DNA from: Bacteroidales bacterium UBA1309
GTDB lineage: Bacteria > Bacteroidota > Bacteroidia > Bacteroidales > Dysgonomonadaceae
Direction: 5' to 3'
NCBI GenBank assembly: GCA_002307185.1
Contig: DBTT01000054.1
Location: forward strand, 62,001 to 126,000
DNA length: 64,000 bases
This document shows positions 26,389 to 34,933 of the stretch, in pieces. The notes under the pieces are model-generated. The model saw nothing but the letters and a program-made list of their open reading frames with translations. It had not been told where the DNA came from and ran no database searches. The position numbers and the translations under genes are program-made. Positions within the stretch are counted from its first letter, which is position 1. Every line of letters starts with the position of its first letter.

Positions 26389-26847
26389 ATGAATATTTTA
26401 ATCGTATTGGCCACTTTTTTCATCATGGAAGCACTCACTTGGGTGATCCACAAGTATGTGATGCACGGATTTCTCTGGGTGTTGCACCGTGACCATCACG
26501 ACCACGGCACTCCGGGAAATTTAGAAAAGAATGATTATTTCTTTGTCATTTTTGCGTGTCCAGCCATCGCGCTGATGTATTTAGGTGCTAATCAGGATTT
26601 CAGCTATTTGTTTTTCATTGGATTAGGAATAACTTTTTATGGAATGGCTTATTTCTTTGTGCACGACATCTTTATCCATCAACGAATCAGATTATTGCGA
26701 AAAACAGAGAACCCATACCTTCAGGCTATCCGCACAGCACATCGGCAACACCACAAATATACTGGGAAAAAACCTGGCGAGTGTTTCGGATTCCTTTGGG
26801 TTCCCCTAAAGTATTTCAAGATGTATTTTAACAAAGGCAAACAATGA
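26389..26847 (+). CDS. crtZ: beta-carotene hydroxylase CrtZ
   Basis: 152 residues, membrane protein. The histidine clusters of the di-iron fatty-acid-hydroxylase superfamily are all present: HKYVMH (21-26), HRDHHDH (33-39), HDIFIH, and HRQHH near the C-terminus. CrtZ hydroxylates the beta-ionone rings of beta-carotene at C3, giving cryptoxanthin and zeaxanthin. It overlaps the next gene by 4 bases (ATGA). Confidence 0.93.
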   Translation: MNILIVLATFFIMEALTWVIHKYVMHGFLWVLHRDHHDHGTPGNLEKNDYFFVIFACPAIALMYLGANQDFSYLFFIGLGITFYGMAYFFVHDIFIHQRIRLLRKTENPYLQAIRTAHRQHHKYTGKKPGECFGFLWVPLKYFKMYFNKGKQ

Positions 26848-27545
26848 AACCTTACACCTACCTGTTGGTTGAATTCTTTACCATCGTCGTCTGTTTTATT
26901 TATTCCTTCGACAAGAGGATTCAATTCCACAGACACTTTGGGTCGTTTCTCAAAGCAAGCTTTTGCGTGGCCATCCCCTTTATCGCTTGGGATGTTTGGT
27001 TCACGAGCCACGGCGTGTGGTGGTTCGACACGGGCTATACGGTTGGCATATCGGTCTTGGGGCTGCCTATTGAAGAATGGCTTTTCTTCTTCTGCATCCC
27101 TTTTTCCTGTGTGTTCACTTATTTTTGTTTGGACAAGTTTTTTCGTCTTGATTGGGCAAACAAATACAGCTCCTTGGTGGTTTGGTTCACGTTGTTGGTT
27201 TGCCTGCAGGTTGCAATCATTTTTTATGATAGGGCCTATACATTGGTTACTGCTTTGGCGACACTATCCATCATCGTTTTTCTGCGATTCATAGCCAAGG
27301 TAGATTGGATAGGGAAGGCCTCGTTCGTGTTTTTGATACTGATGCTGGGCTTTTTTCCGGTGAATGGAGTCCTCACTGGCACAGGCATCGAGTCTCCTGT
27401 CGTGAATTACGATCCGAACGAAATACTCAATGTCCGAATGCTGACGATCCCGATAGAAGATGCGGTGTACGGATATGCCCAATTTTTGCTGGTGGTTTAT
27501 TTTTTCTATCTTTTCAAAAAGAGAAGCAAGCAGGCTTCTGCATAA
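26844..27545 (+). CDS. lycopene cyclase, fused CrtYcd type
   Basis: 233 residues with about six or seven transmembrane helices. Two copies of the heterodimeric-type lycopene cyclase domain are joined: the first carries GLPIEEWLFF and the second TIPIEDAVYG, the PIEE/PIED motifs that mark each half. This is the small integral-membrane cyclase type (CrtYc/CrtYd), unrelated to the FAD-dependent CrtY/CrtL. It closes both ends of lycopene to beta-rings, the substrate for CrtZ next door. The start overlaps crtZ by 4 bases. Confidence 0.9.
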   Translation: MKPYTYLLVEFFTIVVCFIYSFDKRIQFHRHFGSFLKASFCVAIPFIAWDVWFTSHGVWWFDTGYTVGISVLGLPIEEWLFFFCIPFSCVFTYFCLDKFFRLDWANKYSSLVVWFTLLVCLQVAIIFYDRAYTLVTALATLSIIVFLRFIAKVDWIGKASFVFLILMLGFFPVNGVLTGTGIESPVVNYDPNEILNVRMLTIPIEDAVYGYAQFLLVVYFFYLFKKRSKQASA

Positions 27546-27596
27546 TACTTTTTAGAGAATTCTGCACTCAAACGGCTAATTCAAAATGGAATAATT

Positions 27597-28115
27597 ATGG
27601 AAAGAAACGTCGTGGTTTTGGTGAATGAAAATGACTTGGCTATTGGCACAATGGACAAATTGGAAGCCCATGTTAAAGGCGAATTGCATCGGGCATTTTC
27701 CGTTTTTCTATTTAATGATGAAGGCAAAATGTTGATGCATCAACGTGCTGCCACTAAATACCATGGGGCAGGATTGTGGACAAACGCTTGTTGCTCCCAC
27801 CCACAAAAGGACGAGGATGTAGAGAAAAGTGCCTTGGAGCGGTTGGTTTTCGAAATGGGGCTCAAATGTGATATCTACAAGCTGTTTTCATTTATCTACA
27901 ATGCTCCCGTTGAAAACGGATTGATTGAACATGAACTCGATCATGTGTTTATTGGATTCACGAATGCAGATCCGCAACCCAATCGGGAAGAAGTGCAGAA
28001 TTATCGATGGATCCATCCAGAAGAGCTTTTGCAGGAAATGGAAGAACACCCGGAACGGTTTACTTATTGGTTTCGCAAGTCTGTAGGCCGTGTTTTAGAG
28101 CATGTGAGGGTGTGA
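27597..28115 (+). CDS. idi: isopentenyl-diphosphate delta-isomerase, type I
   Basis: 172 residues, a Nudix-fold enzyme. TNACCSHPQ (62-70) contains the catalytic Cys66, and EHELDHVF (111-118) supplies the acidic partner. It interconverts IPP and DMAPP, the feed for geranylgeranyl diphosphate. It lies 51 bases after the cyclase in the same direction and completes a compact marR-crtI-crtB-orf-crtZ-crtYcd-idi set. A geranylgeranyl diphosphate synthase is not in the window and must be elsewhere. Confidence 0.92.
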   Translation: MERNVVVLVNENDLAIGTMDKLEAHVKGELHRAFSVFLFNDEGKMLMHQRAATKYHGAGLWTNACCSHPQKDEDVEKSALERLVFEMGLKCDIYKLFSFIYNAPVENGLIEHELDHVFIGFTNADPQPNREEVQNYRWIHPEELLQEMEEHPERFTYWFRKSVGRVLEHVRV

Positions 28116-28254
28116 TTTTCTCATCTTGTAATTATAACTAACTGTTTGTGCGTGGTGACCCTTTACCGAATATTTTACTATTTTATTGGCAAATTTGTAG
28201 CGTAAAAAGAATAAATAATCTACAAAATATCAGTAGATCTATTTTAAGAAACAT

Positions 28255-28482
28255 ATGGGTTTATCTGAAAAAATAAAAGAGAGTTATAAAATGATCGATA
28301 ACCTGCACACCGGTCACGTTATCGCAAATGAAAAGGAAATCACGTTTGTCTTTATTGAAGAATTTGGAACCGTTTACATAAATCCAGCCAAATTTGTTAC
28401 TGCATTTGGAGATGACTTTACTTTTGCAGATTTTTTGCACAGTGATTTTTTCTCGACATCGTTTTGGAAATTGAGAAAATGA
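28255..28482 (+). CDS. small unknown protein
   Basis: 75 residues, no signal peptide or membrane helix. The sequence has normal composition and a plausible alternation of charged and hydrophobic residues (for example EKEITFVFIEEFGTVYINPAK is beta-strand-like). I recognise no family. Directly after its stop two further short open stretches occur in shifted frames, so this could be the intact first part of a broken longer gene. Called on reading-frame plausibility alone. Confidence 0.4.
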   Translation: MGLSEKIKESYKMIDNLHTGHVIANEKEITFVFIEEFGTVYINPAKFVTAFGDDFTFADFLHSDFFSTSFWKLRK

Positions 28483-28901
28483 CCGGAGATAAGGTATTGC
28501 TTGACCATATCTCTCAGGAATCTATTTTTCTATAGGTGCTGATTTTGAAAAGCTTCCGTCCCAACGGTCAATATATGTTGCAGAACAAGAATCCGCCAAA
28601 CGATCCATCCTCAACATGGAATCTTCAATAAATGCAGCCAATTCAACAATAGGCATCTAAATAAAACGATTGCGGAGCTTAACTGAAAGATGGGGGAAAA
28701 CCTTGCTTCTTCCGAAGCTTCAAAAAGAAAAGAGCTTGAAACTAATTAGCAGACCTAAAACAAAAATACGATAAGCAAAACAAATCGATCCCATAAAATG
28801 CCGATTGATTCGAAAAATCGACGAAACGAGCATTTAAAGATTATTATATTGAATTGTAATTGAAGGCTGCCTTGCTTGGGATAAGTGGGCAGTTTGTTGT
28901 G
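28483..28901 (+). other. gene-free stretch with coding-like fragments
   Basis: No intact gene. ATG at 28479 opens an 18-codon frame (ending FL) stopped by TAG at about 28533. A second frame open from 28505 gives about 50 codons, including ADFEKLPSQRSIYV, before stopping near 28659. The two overlap in different frames, which resembles a gene damaged by small insertions or deletions. The remainder to 28901 is AT-rich and shows nothing else. Confidence 0.3.
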
Positions 28902-28950
28902 TAAAAGAAAAAAGACTAAATAAGGTTTTAGTACCTTATCTTATTTAGTC
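28902..28950 (-). terminator. terminator of the tmRNA gene
   Basis: An 11-bp stem, GACTAAATAAG (28914-28924) with CTTATTTAGTC (28940-28950), is followed on the minus strand by TTTTTTCTTTT. It lies about 34 bases beyond the mature 3' end of tmRNA. Confidence 0.8.
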
Positions 28951-28983
28951 CTTTAGCTTTAAATTGATTAACAATGTATATTG

Positions 28984-29376
28984 TGGAGCTGGAGGGACTT
29001 GAACCCTCGTCCAAACAAGGAACTAATTCGCTTTCTACATGCTTATCTTCGCCTTCATTGTCGGGAGAGAGCAAGACCGAAGCCACCAACCCTCACCTTA
29101 TCTTCTTAGTTTCGGGCAGCAGCCGAAGAATCTGCCGTCCTATCTCCGATTTATCTACACCACCTGATCGGTTGCTTCGAAGCCACAGCTTCCGGGTGAT
29201 GTCTTGTCTCAGCACATGTGCCGGGATTAAGCTTTATCTACTATGATTCGATTAAGCAGCAAGAGCGTAATTGTTTTCGCCAGTTAAAATTTTGCCGTCT
29301 GAGATTATAGTGCAAGCCGACCACGCACTGCATGCTTACAAACCACTTCATCTCGCTGTCAAAGCCAGTCAGCCCC
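28984..29376 (-). ncRNA. ssrA: transfer-messenger RNA (tmRNA)
   Basis: About 393 nt. The 5' end GGGGCTG pairs with CAGCTCC at the 3' end to form the tRNA-like acceptor stem, and the 3' half has a T-arm with TTCAAGT. The tag frame, complement of 29252-29281, encodes GENNYALAA followed by TAA, a typical Bacteroidota proteolysis tag. CCA is not encoded after the discriminator A and must be added by the CCA enzyme. It rescues ribosomes stalled on mRNAs without a stop codon, together with SmpB. Any protein frame read here on the plus strand is spurious. Confidence 0.95.
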
Positions 29377-29406
29377 ATGTGTTTGCCTCTTCCGCTAAAG
29401 AGGCTA

Positions 29407-29434
29407 CAAAGATAATGTTTTTTTCGGAGATTAA
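29407..29434 (-). promoter_or_regulatory. probable tmRNA promoter
   Basis: On the minus strand TATCTTTG (complement of 29407-29414) fits TAnnTTTG, about 30 bases before the mature tmRNA 5' end. A weak TTA lies 17 bases upstream. The short leader contains a 7-bp hairpin (GCCTCTT/AAGAGGC, 29385-29404), probably removed by RNase P. Confidence 0.45.
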
Positions 29435-29488
29435 CTGTTTATTAATGAAAAAAGTTGCACTCTTTACAAGAACAACTTCAATCGTTTG

Positions 29489-29562
29489 TAGCGGGACGGG
29501 GACTTGAACCCCGGACCTCATGATTATGAATCATGCGCTCTAACCAGCTGAGCTATCCCGCC
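29489..29562 (-). tRNA. tRNA-Met (anticodon CAU)
   Basis: 74 nt without encoded CCA. Acceptor GGCGGGA pairs with TCCCGCT (one G-U), the D-arm is GCTC/GAGC, the anticodon arm is CATGA/TCATG around loop TTCATAA, and the T-arm is CGGGG/CCCCG around TTCAAGT. The paired first position (G1-U72) argues against initiator tRNA, so it is elongator Met, or an Ile2 that needs TilS modification. Confidence 0.88.
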
Positions 29563-29583
29563 TCATTCTGAAAATTTCGAGTG

Positions 29584-29614
29584 CAAAAGTATGTCTTTAT
29601 TTTGAATAAAACAA
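29584..29614 (-). promoter_or_regulatory. promoter of tRNA-Met
   Basis: On the minus strand TTG (complement of 29612-29614), 20 bases, then TACTTTTG (complement of 29584-29591). This is a full match to the Bacteroidota consensus, about 22 bases upstream of the tRNA 5' end. Confidence 0.7.
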
Positions 29615-29722
29615 TAGTTCTTTGATGAAAAAGATATATATTTGCTGTCGTATTGAAGCAGAGGGTAAAAGTACCCCATGCTAATAAATTGAAATTGAAG
29701 ATAAACCAAGCGATAAATAAAT

Positions 29723-30103
29723 ATGGAAAAATTTCATATAGAATTTGTTTTTGGGGAAATATCCGTCAATAGCTTGTGGAATATGATTAGCTCGATGGAC
29801 GGACTATCGGGCTGGTTTGCAGACAAGGTGCAAATTGTTAATGATTCGAAATACATTTTTTGGTGGGATAAGGCAGAAAGCAGGGCTAATGTGGTTGGCA
29901 TGAAGGCTTTATCTTTTATCCGATTAAAATGGGATGAAGACGACAATCCTGACACATACTTTGAGCTGCGAATTCACCAATTGGAATTGACCAAAGACAT
30001 TACCCTGGAAATCACTGATTTTTCGGATCCAGAAGAAAAAGCTGATTCGATCTTCTTGTGGGAATCACAGGTGGAGACCTTGAAGCGCAAATTGGGAGTT
30101 TAA
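29723..30103 (+). CDS. START-like (AHSA1/SRPBCC-type) domain protein
   Basis: 126 residues, a single alpha/beta domain with no signal peptide. The pattern (LWNMISSMDGLSGWFADKV near the N-terminus, then WWDKAES, then a C-terminal helix FLWESQVETLKRKL) fits the START-like family that is widespread in Bacteroidota as a stand-alone cytoplasmic protein. Ligand and role are unknown. The next gene, a zinc-ribbon protein, starts 29 bases later and is probably co-transcribed. A TATATTTG box at 29637-29644 lies upstream, but without a well-spaced TTG. Confidence 0.8.
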   Translation: MEKFHIEFVFGEISVNSLWNMISSMDGLSGWFADKVQIVNDSKYIFWWDKAESRANVVGMKALSFIRLKWDEDDNPDTYFELRIHQLELTKDITLEITDFSDPEEKADSIFLWESQVETLKRKLGV

Positions 30104-30132
30104 AAATAATAGCTGATAATATATCCCCGAAC

Positions 30133-31242
30133 ATGTTGTCCAAACAGTGTCCGTTATGTGGTAATCCAATTGAAGAAGACAATGAAAAATTTTGTTCCGA
30201 CTGTCGTCGTTTAGACGAACAATATGGAGCATTTTCAAGATCTGTTTTTTCTGAATATCAGCCTTTTGAAGGCAAAGATATCGATGCACTTGATCGTGAA
30301 GAGGCAAGTGGAAATCTTCAAGAAAACAATCCGACCGCTGTTGCGACGAACAGTAAAAAGCGGAAAAAGACTAAAGCCTGGGTCATTGTTGTAAGTGTTT
30401 TCGTCTTATCCGGAATAGCGGCTGGCGGATATTTTTTTCTGCAATATCAGTTTCAAAATGACCGCGAAGAATTGGCTTTCTGGAACAATTCCTTAAAGAT
30501 CAATACGAGCAAGTCCTACATGGATTATATCAATTGTTATCCAAATGGAAAATACATCAAGGATGCCCAAGATAATATTTTACGTTACAATGATAACCTT
30601 CGGAAATTTTGGAATGACATCAAGCGAAATGGAAGCGAAGATGAAATTATCTACTTTTTGAACAAATATGCACAAACACCTTATGAAAAAGAAGCGACAT
30701 ATTTGCTAGATTCTGTTGCATGGGCAAATGTGTCGAAATTGAATACACAGGAATCATACAAAAGTTATTTGGACAGAATCGAAAAAAAAGAACTCAGCGG
30801 AACATACCAGACTTTGGCTAAGGAGAAATACAACTATTTTGCACAAATGGAATTTGTGGGGGGGAAGGAATGGGAAAACGTTGAAAATACGCTTCTCGTT
30901 TTTTTCAGTCATCTCTCTTCTAAATCATATGACAATGTAAGATTGTTATTTGCACAAACAGTAAAAACATTTTATACAAAAAAGGATGTCTCCCCAGAAG
31001 AAATTATTGTATCCATAAAGGATGAAATGTCGAAAGAAGACATTTCTGTGATGCAAATTGTTCCCGACACAAAACAGATGCAAGTGAAAAAAGACAACAA
31101 GGGGTATTATATTATCAACGTGACAGCTCAAAAAAATATAAATTACAACAAGGCAAAAGAAAAATCTGAAGTTAAATCTAAATTCGTGATTGTACTGGAT
31201 TCGGGAAGGAAAGTAGTCGAACTGAACGAATTGAAGGATTAG
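30133..31242 (+). CDS. zinc-ribbon membrane protein of unknown function
   Basis: 369 residues from ATG 30133. The frame is open from 30058, but that start overlaps the previous gene and lacks the ribbon at the N-terminus. CPLCGN (about 5-10) and CSDCRR (about 21-26) form a four-cysteine zinc ribbon. A basic stretch KKRKKTK precedes one transmembrane helix (about residues 82-104). The remainder is extracytoplasmic, with two TPR-like repeat blocks and a C-terminal NTF2/DUF-like beta domain. The layout resembles a membrane sensor or scaffold. Function not assigned. Confidence 0.7.
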   Translation: MLSKQCPLCGNPIEEDNEKFCSDCRRLDEQYGAFSRSVFSEYQPFEGKDIDALDREEASGNLQENNPTAVATNSKKRKKTKAWVIVVSVFVLSGIAAGGYFFLQYQFQNDREELAFWNNSLKINTSKSYMDYINCYPNGKYIKDAQDNILRYNDNLRKFWNDIKRNGSEDEIIYFLNKYAQTPYEKEATYLLDSVAWANVSKLNTQESYKSYLDRIEKKELSGTYQTLAKEKYNYFAQMEFVGGKEWENVENTLLVFFSHLSSKSYDNVRLLFAQTVKTFYTKKDVSPEEIIVSIKDEMSKEDISVMQIVPDTKQMQVKKDNKGYYIINVTAQKNINYNKAKEKSEVKSKFVIVLDSGRKVVELNELKD

Positions 31243-31312
31243 TATGACTGGGTTTGGAGCTTGCAGGAGCATGTCAAACAACAATAAGGAAAAATAGAAA
31301 GTCCATTAATCG

Positions 31313-31342
31313 TTGCAACAAGGCAAAAAAATTGTATTTTTG
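31313..31342 (+). promoter_or_regulatory. promoter of nusB
   Basis: TTG at 31313-31315 and TATTTTTG at 31335-31342 are separated by 19 bases, a full consensus match. The start codon of nusB is 22 bases further on. Confidence 0.75.
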
Positions 31343-31363
31343 CGTTTTAAAGTCCATCATAAA

Positions 31364-32290
31364 ATGATAAACCGAGCACTTATTCGCATACGCGTAGCGC
31401 AAATTGTGTATGCGTATTTCCAGAACGACGACTCCAATGTTAAAAACGCGGAAAATAATCTGGTTTTTAGTTTAGAGAAATCATATGAGTTGTATTTTTA
31501 TTTATTGTCGTTACTGGTTGAAGTAACCAAAATCTACCAGAAACGTATTACCCAGCGCAAAAATCGCTTTCTGCCAACAAAAGAAGACATCAATCCCGAT
31601 CTGAAATTTGCGCAAAACAGATTCGTTTCTTTAATCTCAAAATCCCAGCTATTTATAGAATTTGTAGATGCACATGATTTGTCGTGGGAGGAACACGAGA
31701 ATTATTTGAAGAACCTGTTGGATCGCATTCTTCAATCTCAGACTTACAAAGACTATATCGATAATCCTGAAAATGATTTTCATTCTGACCGCGACTTCTG
31801 GAGGAAAATTTTTAAACAAATTATCTGTGAGGATGAGGAGTTGAACGATTTGCTTGAAGATCAATCTCTTTATTGGAACGATGATGTGGAAATCGTTGAA
31901 AGTTTCGTCTTGAAAACGATAAAGAGAACTACCCCAGAGTTGGCAGACGACGAGTTGTTTCTTCCCATATTCAAAGATCAGGACGATTTGGACTATGCCA
32001 AAAAGCTCCTTGCCACAACTCTGAGAAACCAAGTCGAATTGAGGGAAATAATTAGCAAACACACTCAGAATTGGGAATCGGAACGCGTGGCCTTGATGGA
32101 CATGGTGGTTATGCAGATTGCCATCACCGAACTACTCCATTTCCCATCCATTCCGGTGAATGTGACACTCAACGAATACATCGACATAGTAAAAGCTTAC
32201 AGCACCAACAAAAGTGCGGGCTTCATCAATGGGATCTTGGATGCCATCGTTCAGGAGCTAAAAAAAGAAGGTAAACTCATCAAAGCTTGA
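31364..32290 (+). CDS. nusB: transcription antitermination factor NusB (long form)
   Basis: 309 residues from ATG 31364; the frame continues upstream to 31313, but that codon is the -33 box of the promoter. The start MINRALIRIRVAQIVYAYF and the C-terminal domain (LLHFPSIPVNVTLNEYIDIVK, STNKSAGFINGILD) are the NusB RNA-binding fold. Bacteroidota NusB proteins are about twice the length of E. coli NusB (139 residues) because of an inserted middle region (about 60-180), as here. NusB acts with NusE/S10 at boxA in rRNA operon antitermination. Confidence 0.9.
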   Translation: MINRALIRIRVAQIVYAYFQNDDSNVKNAENNLVFSLEKSYELYFYLLSLLVEVTKIYQKRITQRKNRFLPTKEDINPDLKFAQNRFVSLISKSQLFIEFVDAHDLSWEEHENYLKNLLDRILQSQTYKDYIDNPENDFHSDRDFWRKIFKQIICEDEELNDLLEDQSLYWNDDVEIVESFVLKTIKRTTPELADDELFLPIFKDQDDLDYAKKLLATTLRNQVELREIISKHTQNWESERVALMDMVVMQIAITELLHFPSIPVNVTLNEYIDIVKAYSTNKSAGFINGILDAIVQELKKEGKLIKA

Positions 32291-32342
32291 TTTTTTTCTT
32301 ATCTTTGTGTAAATATAAACCTTAGAAAACAGTTAATATATT

Positions 32343-32660
32343 ATGTTACAATTGAACGTATTATTGCAAGCAGTAGGTGCAGGTGGTAATAGCATGGTGT
32401 CAACAGTTATTATGCTTGTTGCCATTGTTGCCATATTTTATTTTTTCATGATCCGTCCGCAACAAAAACGTCAGAAAGCCCTTCAGGAAGCTCGTGCAGC
32501 AATGAAAGTTGGCGATAAAGTGGTAACTGCAGGCGGAGTTCATGGTCGTATCCGTGAAGTTTCTGACACCTATTTTTTGGTTGAAATCTCAGATGGAGTG
32601 AAAATTAAAATTGAGAAGGCGTCTGTATTTGCATCTTCAGAAGAAGCTTCACAAAATTAA
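32343..32660 (+). CDS. yajC: preprotein translocase subunit YajC
   Basis: 105 residues. One N-terminal transmembrane helix (about 20-38) is followed by FFMIRPQQKRQKA, the YajC hallmark, and a small SH3-like domain (VGDKVVTAGGVHGRI). It is an accessory subunit of the SecDF-YajC complex at the inner membrane. TATCTTTG at 32300-32307 is a possible -7 box. It lies between nusB and ybbR-like genes, a common Bacteroidota order. Confidence 0.93.
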   Translation: MLQLNVLLQAVGAGGNSMVSTVIMLVAIVAIFYFFMIRPQQKRQKALQEARAAMKVGDKVVTAGGVHGRIREVSDTYFLVEISDGVKIKIEKASVFASSEEASQN

Positions 32661-32681
32661 TTTTTTTATTCTTTTTTGCCA

Positions 32682-33677
32682 ATGAGCAAGCCGGGTAAAA
32701 AAATATTGGACAATAAAGCAAAAGTCAGGATTTTTGGTTTCCATGTCGAGTGGCACAAAATTCTGACTTTTGCCTTTTTTTTGCTACTGTCAACCACTTT
32801 CTGGTTCATTCTCGTGCTGCGGCAAACATTCGAGGCCACGGTAGCGGTGCCGGTAAAATACACCAATATTCCCGATAGCGTCTTGTTCAAAAGCGACTTG
32901 CCTTCCACCATCAATGTTGCCGTGTCCGACAAGGGGCTAACCTTGTTTCGTTCATTTGTCTTAAGCCAGAACGATACCATCGAAATAAATGTACGTAATT
33001 ACATTTTAGCAGAAAACACGCTTCTGAAAGATGACCAACTTGCCCAACTCATTAAAAACAAGTTTGAAAAATCTACGACACTTCTGCGATACAACCCTTC
33101 CCGCATTTCTTTGGAGTATTCGCTGCTAAAGTCGAAAAAAATTCCTGTGATATTTGATGGCGAAGTCACAACCATCCCCAATTTCCTGTTAAGCGGGGAC
33201 ATAGAGGTGGAACCAGACAGCGTCATAGCTTATTCTTCGGAAGAAATCTTGAACAAGCTCAATGTTGTATTCACAACCAGCAATAAATTTGAAAACCTGA
33301 AAAAAAACAGTGTTTTCAAACTCCACATTCGTCAGCAGAACAAAGTACGTTTTAGACCCGAATTTGTGCATGTGACAATCCCGGTTGCTGAATTTGCCCA
33401 AAAGGAAGTCACCGTGCCCATCACCTGCTTGAATCAACCTTTTGGAACCGAGGTTGTGTTTTTTCCATCCAGCGTATCGATCTCATTTGCAGTTTCCCTC
33501 AAAGATTTCAACAATATATCCGCAAACGACTTCAGCATAGACCTCGATTATATTGAACTCGAACAAGCCAAAACCGGCATTGTGAAATTGCGATTGACTG
33601 AAAGTCCGAATTATATTCAAAACATCTCCATCCGACCGGCCTCTGTGGAATTTATCCTTGAAAAATCCCAAAAATAG
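32682..33677 (+). CDS. YbbR-like domain protein
   Basis: 331 residues from ATG 32682. One transmembrane helix near the N-terminus (about 25-43) is followed by repeated YbbR-type beta domains (for example VAVPVKYTNIPDS, IPVIFDGEVTT, VTVPITCLNQPFGTEV). In Firmicutes YbbR/CdaR regulates the diadenylate cyclase CdaA, but in Bacteroidota the gene usually lies between yajC and coaE, as here, and its role is not known. Start is 21 bases after yajC and stop 6 bases before coaE. Confidence 0.82.
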   Translation: MSKPGKKILDNKAKVRIFGFHVEWHKILTFAFFLLLSTTFWFILVLRQTFEATVAVPVKYTNIPDSVLFKSDLPSTINVAVSDKGLTLFRSFVLSQNDTIEINVRNYILAENTLLKDDQLAQLIKNKFEKSTTLLRYNPSRISLEYSLLKSKKIPVIFDGEVTTIPNFLLSGDIEVEPDSVIAYSSEEILNKLNVVFTTSNKFENLKKNSVFKLHIRQQNKVRFRPEFVHVTIPVAEFAQKEVTVPITCLNQPFGTEVVFFPSSVSISFAVSLKDFNNISANDFSIDLDYIELEQAKTGIVKLRLTESPNYIQNISIRPASVEFILEKSQK

Positions 33678-33683
33678 TTATTT

Positions 33684-34265
33684 ATGAAAATTTATGGAAT
33701 TACCGGCGGCATTGGCAGCGGAAAATCCGTCGTATCACGTTTGATGGAAACAATGGATATTCCGGTGTATATGGCCGATATTGAAAGTAAATCATTACTG
33801 AATACTTCCGATAGGCTAAAGGCATCTTTGATAGAGGCTTTTGGAAGTAATGTGTATAAAGATGGGTTCATTGACAGGAAGTTGTTTGCATCGATTATTT
33901 TCAATGATCCAGAAAAACTTCAGGAAGCAAATAGAATAATACACCCGTTTGTAAAGCAACATTTTTTTGATTGGATAGAAAGACAACAGAAGGCTGGAAA
34001 AAATGTAGCGGCCACAGAAGCTGCCATTTTATACGAATCGGGTTTTGACAAATTTGTAGATAAAGTTATTCTAGTGTATGCTTCTTTGGAAACAAGAATA
34101 AAACGCACGGTAATACGAGATAATATTTCTCGCGAAGAAGTTATTGCAAGAATCAACAACCAAATGCCGGATGAACAGAAAATCAAAAAAGCTGATTTTG
34201 TTGTATTGAACGATGGTACAAAATCTATTATTCATCAAATTGAAGCCATCATAAAGCAAGAATAG
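33684..34265 (+). CDS. coaE: dephospho-CoA kinase CoaE
   Basis: 193 residues. The P-loop GGIGSGKS is at 8-15, followed by VYMADIESKSLL (the D-x-D/E region) and NRIIHPFVKQ. It phosphorylates the 3' hydroxyl of dephospho-CoA in the last step of coenzyme A synthesis. Full length for the family. Confidence 0.94.
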   Translation: MKIYGITGGIGSGKSVVSRLMETMDIPVYMADIESKSLLNTSDRLKASLIEAFGSNVYKDGFIDRKLFASIIFNDPEKLQEANRIIHPFVKQHFFDWIERQQKAGKNVAATEAAILYESGFDKFVDKVILVYASLETRIKRTVIRDNISREEVIARINNQMPDEQKIKKADFVVLNDGTKSIIHQIEAIIKQE

Positions 34266-34461
34266 AGTCTGTATCAAGACCTCTCTTCTCAAGGCTTCAT
34301 CAAATTTTCGTTTTTCCATTCAAAGGCTTCAGGTTAGTATTTTTAACTATCTCTACTTAAATAAAGAGGAAATTATTTCTGTATTTAATCAATAAGCTGT
34401 ATATTTAACCTCCATAATATCCAGTCTAAATTGATGTCTAACCTACTAAATCTTATTGTTT

Positions 34462-34695
34462 ATGAAAAAGAAAGCAGATCCCAATTTAAACAACGATCAC
34501 ACGTTGGAAGAGACAAACCCATTAGACAAAGATCTCTTTTCGATTGACAATGACCCAGAGTGGAATGATGGTGTTGCCGAATTCTCACAAACCTATGCAC
34601 AGTACAGCTTTGAAGGAAAGGAGATTAATAAAGACAAGAATAGCAACAATTCGTCAGCTAATACCGAATCCGATATACATGAAATCTGGTATTAA
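34462..34695 (+). CDS. small acidic hypothetical protein
   Basis: 77 residues from ATG 34462 (a TTG at 34456 in frame is less likely). Highly hydrophilic and acidic, without signal, helix or cysteines; probably disordered in part. TATATTTA at 34400-34407, with TTC 20 bases upstream, is a weak promoter-like pair. No family recognised. It stands alone between coaE and the terminator of ald. Confidence 0.45.
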   Translation: MKKKADPNLNNDHTLEETNPLDKDLFSIDNDPEWNDGVAEFSQTYAQYSFEGKEINKDKNSNNSSANTESDIHEIWY

Positions 34696-34845
34696 TTTCC
34701 TTTACTCAAATAATCTGAAAGATATATCAAAAGCTTGGTAAAATATATAGCGATCATTTATTATGAAATAGCTTCAATTGATTAGATTGAGACCGTTTTC
34801 AATTTAAATAGTGGAAGCTTCATATATTATTTCCCGAGCCTTGCG

Positions 34846-34902
34846 GTACACAAAAAAGAATACGGAGAGAAGAAACATAACAGATATTTTCTCTCCGTAT
34901 TA
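34846..34902 (-). terminator. terminator of alanine dehydrogenase gene
   Basis: AATACGGAGAGA (34859-34870) pairs with TCTCTCCGTATT (34890-34901), with a loop of about 19 bases. On the minus strand the stem is followed by CTTTTTTGTG. It lies about 30 bases after the ald stop. Confidence 0.8.
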
Positions 34903-34933
34903 TTAGTTTAACTCAAATCGCAGTTTCATAATC

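Noticed and set aside
28974..29246. 90-codon plus-strand ORF
   Set aside because: It lies entirely inside the tmRNA gene on the opposite strand; the tRNA-like ends and tag frame explain the sequence.
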